From Phoronis australis (taxonomy: Eukaryota > Phoronida > Phoronidae): 50,685 nt of DNA. Under the pieces are notes generated by a model. That model was not told the DNA's origin. It saw only the letters and a list, made by a program, of their open reading frames with translations, and did no database searches. This document shows positions 42,817 through 50,685 of this stretch, one piece after another. Made by a program: the position numbers and the translations under genes. Where the stretch lies: positions 171,526-222,210 of the forward strand of contig NMRA01000655.1 in NCBI GenBank assembly GCA_002633005.1, written 5' to 3'. Numbering within the stretch: the stretch's first letter is position 1; each line of letters starts with the position of its first letter.

Positions 42817-45092
42817 CAGGGCTCAACATTAACTTTTTAAGTTGAAATTTTTACTTGCCCGAACAACGAATTCACTTGCCCCATTAGTGCAATCCCAAAT
42901 ACCACCGTGCATGTGCACACCTAGGAAATGTGTTACCGTAGGGCTGCCTGTGCTGAGCCTCCTCTTGTGTTGTGCACGCTATATACATGAGTTGCTATTT
43001 TTTTAACGATTCTTCTTACAGAACATTTATTTATAAGGTGTGTCAAAACACTAGAGAGACAAATTAGAAGAGTAACTATGGTATCTGAACCATTGTCACA
43101 CGTTCACAGGCGCCGAAATGAGCTAGGGCATGAACTCTAGACACTTCTGTGTATTCATTAGTTTATACGCCCTCATGCATTAAACTAGCCAGCCAGCTAG
43201 CTGTATGAAGACTGTCGTCAAAACACAGCTAGGTCCCACTGCGTGTATTTCTTCCGTAGACAGCGAAATTGCACACAGCCAAGGTAGTTCTACTCGTCAC
43301 CGCGCCATGAAACTTGTATCAACATGTAAAGCTAAAGACCGGACGGTGTGCATGCAAAATCTGGGAGTCAACCAACACTCACCTTGCCCGTTACAGCCGT
43401 TTAAGTGAAAAGCAATGCAATAAACTTCATTTTCTTGCGTAACTCTCTGCCTTTTCTAACAATGAAAAGTATTTCATCGTTTTGAAAACAGTACGCTCGT
43501 GTCACGCACACGCGCCATTTCCTAAATTTTTGCGACATCTCTCAGGAGACAATGATAGCTTGGAAGCAACAAAATTTCTTCTGAAATTTGATTTTTCGGT
43601 ACCAAAATTCTAAAAACTTTTAATGAGGTGAAACCAGTTCTGATAATTTGTTGTGACGTGTACGCAACCTCGTGAAAGAACAACAGTTGATTGAAGAATC
43701 GGCGAAACTAAGAAACTGGCAACGCAAAATTTCATAGCGCCGAAAGCGGTTGCTAAAGATCGCTCCACAACTTTAGCAGCAGAATAACGGTAGTACGCCA
43801 TTTTTGCCAACACCGTTAAATAATTTAAATTACTCAAGGAAGACTGTAGTTTTTAATGACGCTAATTTTGTGTCAGATTTTATCTTACCACTTTTTTACC
43901 CGCATCGGTGCAAAGCTGTATATTCATATACATCTTTGTACCAAGGCTAGCATTAAACTTGAGTTGTTGCTAACCAGCCTCCCGTTCAGTAGCGCTAGGA
44001 CCTCGCTAAAAAGCAAGACTTCGCGAGATTACGTGAGAAATTGCCGTGTATTTTAAATGAGAACACGTGACTTTGACTAGGTTTTAGCTAGGTCCTAGCG
44101 TCTACTGAACACATGCCTGAATTTCAGTTTTTGCTATCCCTAAAAATCTTGCACAATTTTGGTCATGCGTACCTTGTATTAAATTAAAATCAAATTTTAA
44201 CATATAATAACGCCACATATACTTTTATTTTCAATAAATAATTACATTTTTGAAAAATAGATAGACCGCGAAAAAGTCACCCTTCAGACTTCAGAGCGGC
44301 AATCCCTAAGACCGTATTCCTCTTCTTTCGGGAGTCGGCACCGGGAGCCGGGAATTCATAAGAATGTCCTTTGGAATTCCCCCTGAATAAATACCAGGCC
44401 TTTTAAACTGCTGTGTAGTGTAGAAAATATGTCGTCAATCATTCACTTTTTAGCTTTTGCACTTATCTGTATGACTTACATCCGCTGACGAACGCGGTGC
44501 TTCCAGCTGTCATGGGTAAACGCCGGCAAAAATCAAACGTCATCCCTTGTTCACTGTCTAGCAGGCCAGAAAACCTAATTTCCCATGACGGAACCCATCC
44601 CCGCACTTTTCGTTTGATATTATTGCTTTCATTCTTCCTGAACTCGTTTTTTAGCAACTAAACCAATGCCGTCGAGGCCTGGACGGGTTCCATGTTACGA
44701 CGTTTTGCCAGAGTGCAGACGATCAGTAGTAGTATCACGCAACAACTTATTCAGAAACTGCAGGGCACGTTCAGAGAATCGAAAGGATTTAACAGCGAGC
44801 GTCATCTGTGCACGCTGCAACACACTCGTTCTATTTTCCTTTCGGTGCTCATTCGAAGACGAAAGTTTCGATCTTTGACGGCCACGGGCTTTTTCGACGG
44901 TTTTTAGGCTTGTGTCGGGGTTCGTTACTTTGGAGTTTGGAGCAAATGTCGAGCAGACAATCTTAGGATCTACTTGCCTATGCGGCTAGCTTTTTAACTT
45001 GCCCATCGGGCAAGTACTTTTCAAATTCCACTTGCCCGACGCAAAATCTACATGTACACGGGCAATCGGGCAACCGTTAGCGTTGAGCCCTG
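42817..45092. mobile_element. hAT-like element, 2276 bp, inserted in the palindrome
   Basis: Ends CAGGGCTCAACATTAAC at 42817 and CAGGGCTCAACGCTAAC as reverse complement at 45092, flanked by the 5-bp direct repeat TTGAG (42812-42816 and 45093-45097). Subterminal regions are rich in TTGCCCG/CGGGCAAG motifs. Removing the element and one TTGAG restores the palindrome's symmetry exactly, which fixes its limits. No transposase domain recognised; open frames near 44666-44907 are short and in overlapping frames. Confidence 0.85.
43205..43960 (-). repeat. Internal fragment of the hAT-like family (copy B)
   Basis: Inverted counterpart of 39335-40115; see there. It is part of the 42817-45092 element, so copy A is a detached piece of a related element. 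Confidence 0.75.
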
Positions 45093-45227
45093 TTGAGGGT
45101 TGTGAAAATGATTTGTACGAATAGCCAGATGTCTGAGGAATGCAACGATACCAAAATCATTCATTTAGACCTACATTTAGTGGATTTATTTGGAATAAGT
45201 TAGGGTCCATTATATCCGACTAGTGCC

Positions 45228-45745
45228 TCGACAAGGTGAAAAGTCTTAATCGGTGACCGGTTTTGGCCTACCGCCCGTTTAAAATACACGGGACGAAATT
45301 CGTACAGAAAGCGATGGGAAGTATTGTAGCCCCTGGGCTAACCGACCAACCGAGGGCGAGGGGGGGTTAGTGTTGCCTAGACTGGAGTCGAGAGTAGAGT
45401 AAGACCTGTTGCCTATGGCTATAGACTATAGAGCCTGGCTAGAGTGCTCACGGATTTTTCATCACTGGCTTCCGAGACAAGGTCTGGGTGATCTAGGGTC
45501 TCGGAGACAGACTGGTATATTAAAACTTACAGTTACTAACGCTTCCATGTCAAGGCCAGAGGCGGCTGAGCAGAGAGGTGGCCTGTACACGTGGAACACT
45601 CTCCAGCTGTTTTATTCTCCGTCTGTATGCACTGACACAGCGCCACCTAGCACTACTTGCGGAAGTGACCATTAGCAGAGACCTCTATCAACAGGACTAG
45701 AAAGCACTCTGCTCGCAATTACTGAGGGCTAGCCACGAGCTCTGC
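45228..45745. other. Intergenic DNA, nothing firm
   Basis: CpG-richer mosaic with short repeat pieces; no gene supported. Confidence 0.3.
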
Positions 45746-45749
45746 AGGT

Positions 45750-46205
45750 CGCATTTGAAACCTGAAGTTTGGAAATGCGAGCTGAAATTTTTGTCAGCTC
45801 GTATCAAGTCGCAAAATGCGACCTGGATTTTCCAACGTATGGGAGCTGAATTTTTACACTTCCCGGCAGATACCTGGCAAATATAAAGCAACTCTGGACC
45901 CGCGGTGGTATCCATGCACTGAAGTTCAAACAATAACCGAGAACAGCCCTCCCGATCGGATGACTTCTAAGCAAGTCGCGTGAACGTGTGATATGAAGAA
46001 TCGATCTTTGACGCGTTTCATTGGCTAACATTTTCGGCCACTTTTGCAAATTTCCAGATTCACCGAAGAAAGTTTCGGGCCACCGCATAACACGTGATAA
46101 AACGTCACACTAATTACAGCCGCGTGTTTCCACTAATTCTTGAGAGATCAACTTACCAAACTTTGTGGTGGACAAATATGTTTATTCTTCGAGTAAGATG
46201 TTCAG
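45750..46205 (+). repeat. Dispersed repeat, about 455 bp, copy 1
   Basis: Aligns with 48445-48895 in the same orientation: 'tttgtcagctcgtatcaagt', 'cgcaaaatgcgacctgga', 'agatacctggcaaata', 'gaagaaagtttcgggccac', 'gtgataaaac'. Both lack coding frames. Confidence 0.8.
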
Positions 46206-46271
46206 GTTACCCTTCCACAGGACCGTCAGGGCAAAAGCTGTACAATAGCAATAATTGGAATAATGTATATG

Positions 46272-46580
46272 CAGTGGCGTATCTAGGATATCACAAATTA
46301 GGGGGGTGGCCGGGGCCCAACATTTCGTCTGTAAACATTTGCTCAAAGCACGATTGTAGAGATACATGTATATGGCACGAATGGGGGGAGGTCGGGAGGG
46401 GGGTTTGCCTCCGTCCCGCCCAGGAAATTTTTCTGTTTGCTCCTATAAAAATCAAGCATTTTCCTTGATTCCCGAAGTATTATCCAAGAAAAAAAAGGCA
46501 AAAAATAAACTGCAAGGGCAATAGACTCGAACTCACGACATGGCGGATAGATCGCGCGTGCTTTACTACAATTTACTACT
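46272..46580 (-). mobile_element. tRNA-derived SINE (copy 2)
   Basis: On the minus strand: 'gtagtaaagcacgcgcgatc', a B box with GAGTTCGAGTCT (complement of 46523-46534), 'cttggataatacttcggg', a GC-rich 'gggcggga(c)gg' block, and the end 'ctagatacgccactg' (46272). Same plan as 14329-14622. Confidence 0.75.
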
Positions 46581-46744
46581 TATTTGATACTACGAGACCT
46601 ACTTGCATATGGTCCACAGCGTTTGCGCGCGAAACCTTCTTTTTGTAATGCGTATTACATATGTTTTATATTTTGTGCAATCAGTTCGTAACAAATTTGT
46701 TGTATTTTAAATAGTCTTCAATTGCCCAAAAGACCAAATCCGGT

Positions 46745-47180
46745 TTTTTGTGTTGGCAATAATGACGCGATTGCCTTGGAAATCGTGTTAAGTTAAGGTT
46801 TGACAAAGAGAAAATTATGAGTTTCTGAGTGATTCACTAAGGCTTCGATTAACACTGACATCTTACCAACAGCTTCTGTTTTTTCATCATCACAAACATT
46901 CCATTTTCTTTAAAAATGAAGTAATTTTCTTCATTGCACAGTGGAGCTGCAGACGACGGAAACGCAGTCGTAGTGTGCAGCGTCACTGCCGGTCGCCTGA
47001 GATATCGCGGGAGAGCCATAGTTCCGTTACGATTGCGCCATGTTCCGAATTTGACACTTGAAATTGGATCTGAGCCGCCCTCCCGAACACTAAAACTGCA
47101 CACATTTAAATCTTGTTTCAGCCGTATAATTTTAATTACCGGGGTTAATTAATAAACTCAACATTCCTACGCTCTTGCTA
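46745..47180 (+). repeat. Dispersed repeat, copy 2 (first copy at 10.2 kb)
   Basis: See 10185-10605. This copy has an extra A/T-rich insert near 46885-46925. Confidence 0.7.
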
Positions 47181-48440
47181 GGTTCCCTTAAGCCTAACAT
47201 CTGACAATAGGATATAAATTGAGTTGTATTGTTTCACAACAGTTTTCTGTCAGCAACCATTGAATTAGCATGCGCCGCTCACACGGCCACGGTGCCCGGT
47301 CAGTTAGTTTATTGCATCTAAAGACGGTAACGCAGTGATTTATTCATTGCTGGTTTCTCAAAACATTTGCACTGACGAACACTCCAAGGCATTACACGTA
47401 CGTCATCTAATGAGACAGACTTTGTTTCAATTTGATATAAGTATTGGTTGGGAAGAGAATTATTCATTTTGCAACAGGACGCACAATAATAAAAGTTAAC
47501 GTGGCAACTCGCAATCTCGACTTCGACGAGTGCTGATCCGACGAAAACTTCACAGGTCGACCGTTAGGTTTCACAGGTTATCAATTCGAACCGGGATTAC
47601 ACTGATCAAGAAATAGGCCGTGAACGTGACAACGGAACATTGATAGACTAGTTCCGAAAACCGTTAGTGCTTGTCATGGTGTCACGATAATCACGCCTGA
47701 CACTTGCGTTTGCTGCCACGAAATTCCACGGACCACTCTTGGCTTTGCACCGCATCTGTACAGAGGTATGCTTAATTTGCGAAGTTCGGCAGAGGACAAA
47801 ACAGAAGCCTAACGAACGAGTCAGTCATCAAACACGCCTTGAATTAATTGTAATTGTTTATGTTTTCATGGCCAACTACAATTCACCATACTAAAAAATT
47901 AATCAACAACCGATCCGCGTTTCTTTGTTTTGTTGCCTGTCCAACTTACGCAAACTCAGCACAACATCTGACTTCAGCCTCAGTCTCTTCTTCTGCCCTG
48001 GCATGAGCTGTTTGGTAAGCAGGTATTCGATCGTCAGCGAAATCCCTGGCGACGAAATGCCGGCCACTGACACTCACGGAAAACTTTCACGGCTTCATAC
48101 TTGGTATTAACGGCGTAGCTCTCATTCTTCACTACCGCGAGCCAATTCGGCCGCATTATGCGGTAGGCTCTCGAGGAAATCAAAAAAAAACAAAAAACAT
48201 TACCATATACCCGTTTTCCTCACAGCTTTATAGTTCACTCAAGCGGGAACGATACACCACACCGTAGCGGCACTCACTCTGCAGAAGAACCACTGACGTC
48301 GTTGAGTCGATTCTCATCTTCCTCACAGGTTAACGCGACACCTCTCGGCGAGGTAAGATCCGCCGTATACGCCGAGGTGATGGATATAGATCGATTAAGA
48401 CGGTAAAAAGACTAATTAATCGGGTGGCTTTCCCTTGTAA
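47181..48440. other. Intergenic DNA with CpG-rich stretches
   Basis: No supported gene. A short minus-strand frame at about 48078-47913 with a donor-like site is discussed under findings. Confidence 0.3.
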
Positions 48441-48444
48441 CGCA

Positions 48445-48895
48445 TTTGCGACCTGTAGTGAAATTGGAAATGCGAGCTGAGATTTTTGTCAGCTCGTATC
48501 AAGTCGCAAAATGCGACCTGGAATTTCCAACGAATGCGAGCTGAGTTTTTACACTTCTCAACAGATACCTGGCAAATACAAAGCAGCTCTTTTTAATCCG
48601 ACCATTATTTGGTTGTTGCCAAATCCAAGTTCAAAAGAACACTAACCGACAACATCCCCCCCGATGACTTATAAGCAAGTCGCGTGAACATGGGATATGC
48701 AGAATCGATCTTTGACGCGATTCATTGGCTAACACTTTCGGCCACTTTTGTAAATACCGGATTCGCCGAAGAAAGTTTCGGGCCACTGCTTAATACGTGA
48801 TAAAACTTCACAAAACAACGGTGTTTCTACTAATCCTTAAGCGATCAACTTACTAAACTTTGCGGTGGACAAGAAAGTTTATTTTTCACATAAGA
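48445..48895 (+). repeat. Dispersed repeat, about 450 bp, copy 2
   Basis: See 45750-46205. A related short fragment with 'ggtcgcaaaatgcgacctgg' occurs at 50470-50590. Confidence 0.8.
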
Positions 48896-50469
48896 TGTCC
48901 TTATTACATGTACCAAATATCCACGACAATATCCCTGATATACATGTAGCACTGCGGCACCGTTAGCGCGCAAGCGGTCCTGGCAGACAATCGTGACTTA
49001 GACTGAGATGTGCTTCTCCTTTTTATCGTATCAAGACAGCCAAAGTGAAAATGACAACCTTATTAATCGCCAAACGACGGTCACGTCTTTACTTTCAGTT
49101 GCCAAGAAATTCTCAAACACTTTACTTGTTTTTGGGGCTACGCGCGCGAAATATGAGTTGTCTTTCAAACGTTGTTGCCAACGTAAAGTGTAGGCCTACT
49201 CTAGCGATTCAAGTGCGTGAACTCACGCGTGCGCACCACTTCAAAGAACAGCGAGAGTCCTAAATGAAAGAGTATACCGGCTTGGCTCTGGTTTATTTGA
49301 AAATGAACTCAGATTCCCAGCGGTTATAAAAGACCCGATGTCCCGGGACCGATATAACCCAGGACTGACGTTTCCTGTTCCGATGTTTCCCGTGGTCGAT
49401 GTTCTGTAAACCTTGTATTCTATGCCTGTAGCCAGCTATTGCAACTAAACTGGCACTAGATGCGAAATTGTGGTTCAAGTTAGGGAACTTTTCATTCTTC
49501 TCTTTATACACCCNCCCCCCCCCCCCCCCGGCAACTTTCGCTCCCCAAACCACCGTCGCCGTAAAATGTTCAGACTCCTATAGAAACAACCTTGTTCCGG
49601 CTGAAACGGGCAGTTAAAAACAAAATCATTCCGGGTGGCTAAAAAGGGTACAATGTAGGTGGTAACAATATCCAGAAAGTCACCCCTACTAGATGTAGTT
49701 TGCCTCGCAAAATCGTATTATTATAACGTTTCTTACCATTTCAGCGTTTTAATATCTTATTACCGCAAACACTGAGGTTAACGACTATGCTCACGCACAA
49801 GCCTACTCCCTACCTTTAAAGTGTTTCATAATAAGTGCTCACTGATCTATTAAAAGTCCCCCCATAAATTTTGAGAATTTCCAATTAAGCGCCCACAGTT
49901 CAAGCTAGCGCTCATCGTAGCGCACTACAAACAAAAGTGTGTGGTTTAAAATTGACACGCAGCTTTTATGGTGTGTCACTTTCATTTTACAAACTTCAGT
50001 TTTCAAAAACGTCTTTTCACAATATGTAAAAACCAAATCCCGGCTTTGTTTTATACCTCGGAAAGAAAGTTAACACTAGTGACATGTATGTCGTTTTGTG
50101 GCTGACCTATTTTGGAAGGTATTGAGGAGCAAACTCGCCATTACCAGAGTTAGTAGTTTGAATCGTTAACGACTTTGATGACAGCCAGTAGCAGGCCAGA
50201 TCTAACAAAATCCCGGATGCTTTTTCAACGGGCATTTTCTCCCTTTTCACATCGCAAATTTAGCTACTCGAATGCACAAGTCAGTTAGAGAGCACTGATT
50301 CAACTTTCACGTAGGCAACTTGCCTTGCGCTCTAGAGTCTTTCAATGGCGGTCGTGAAGAACAGTAAGGCCGTACCTGCATGAATGAAGTCAGTGTTTAA
50401 CGCTGCAGGTAAGAGCATAATCTAAACATTTTCTCGATGATCTAAATAATCTATTTTGGCGCGTAAAAG
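48896..50469. other. Intergenic DNA, nothing recognised
   Basis: No supported gene. A C homopolymer with one N at 49514 marks a low-quality spot, and the ORF crossing it is unreliable. Confidence 0.35.
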
Positions 50470-50590
50470 TAGCAGGAAAATTTTGCGACCTGGCATTTAC
50501 GAATGCGAGTTGGATTTTGAAAATGCAACCTGGGATTTTGGCTAGGTCGCAAAATGCGACCTGGCGATTTTAATAGCGTCGAGCCCTGTT
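50470..50590 (+). repeat. Fragment of the GCGACCTGG repeat family
   Basis: Several GCGACCTGG/AATGCGA motifs and the end 'gcgtcgagccctg', which resembles hAT-like termini (CAGGGCTC) in this window. Likely the right end of another element. Confidence 0.5.
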
Positions 50591-50663
50591 ATCTGTTGTA
50601 TTTGCATTTGAAATTAAATTTAAAAAAGTGAAAAGCTTACTTTGTATAAAATACCATGCAATA

Positions 50664-50685
50664 CCATAGGCGGATTTAGGGGGGG
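50664..50685 (+). repeat. Start of an interspersed repeat at the window edge
   Basis: 'cataggcggatttagggggg' matches the reverse complement near 10668-10692 and 3549-3570. The element continues beyond the window. Confidence 0.5.

Larger units (their letters stand above)
42241..45227. mobile_element. Palindromic element, 706 bp, split by a hAT-like insertion
   Basis: Left arm 42241-42533 is the inverted match of a right arm made of 42654-42816 plus 45098-45227; both total 293 bp. Outer ends are GGCACTAGTCGGATATAATG and its complement. The spacer is 120 bp (42534-42653). Arms differ at scattered bases (for example acccttttcatgacc versus atcattttcacaacc). No transposase. Probably a fold-back or MITE-type element; no clear duplication outside it. 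Confidence 0.88.

Noticed and set aside
44666-44907. Overlapping ORFs inside the hAT-like element as a transposase
   Set aside because: Both frames are short and show no hAT dimerisation (C-terminal) or zinc-finger motif.

Overview
The window looks like intron-rich nuclear DNA from a marine invertebrate. An amphioxus-like or other invertebrate deuterostome genome is my best guess, from the gene families together with Tx1/L1-like LINEs, Kolobok-like and hAT-like elements and tRNA-derived SINEs; the species cannot be fixed from sequence alone. Most open frames are repeat-derived or chance. Two conserved multi-exon genes can be assembled by hand with consistent splice phases, plus one probable single-exon nested gene.

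Left part (1-12.9 kb, + strand): six 3'-terminal exons of a kelch protein whose repeats match KLHL10, the testis-associated CUL3 adaptor. The BTB, BACK and first kelch exons lie upstream of the window. Its first visible intron (2694-7347) contains, antisense, a 151-codon ORF for a small secreted coiled-coil protein. LINE fragments occupy 1-2.4 kb. Just past the KLHL10 poly(A) signal a nearly perfect 35-bp minisatellite of about 40 units runs from 12.93 to 14.33 kb, followed by a tRNA-related SINE and a 52-bp minisatellite.

Middle intergenic part (14.9-23.6 kb): a Kolobok-like THAP element (17.1-18.4 kb), a decayed protein-like patch (16.2-16.9 kb), small repeats and otherwise featureless DNA.

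Right-centre (23.65-38.41 kb, - strand): a complete six-exon SWEET (SLC50-type) sugar transporter gene, 222 codons plus stop, convergent with KLHL10. Its introns hold a CTCF-motif-like higher-order satellite and a CR1/Jockey-like LINE tail (intron 5), a hAT-like element, a 53-bp array and a Tx1/L1-like LINE with 15-bp target-site duplications (intron 4), and a second Kolobok-like THAP element plus a 43-bp array (intron 2).

Right part (38.4-50.7 kb): no convincing gene. It is a mosaic of tandem repeats and transposons, including a 706-bp palindrome (293-bp arms) split by a 2276-bp hAT-like element, a second SINE copy in the opposite orientation, and several dispersed repeat pairs. The most interesting signals are the CTCF-like satellite, the minisatellite abutting KLHL10, the mirrored-start THAP elements and the interrupted palindrome.
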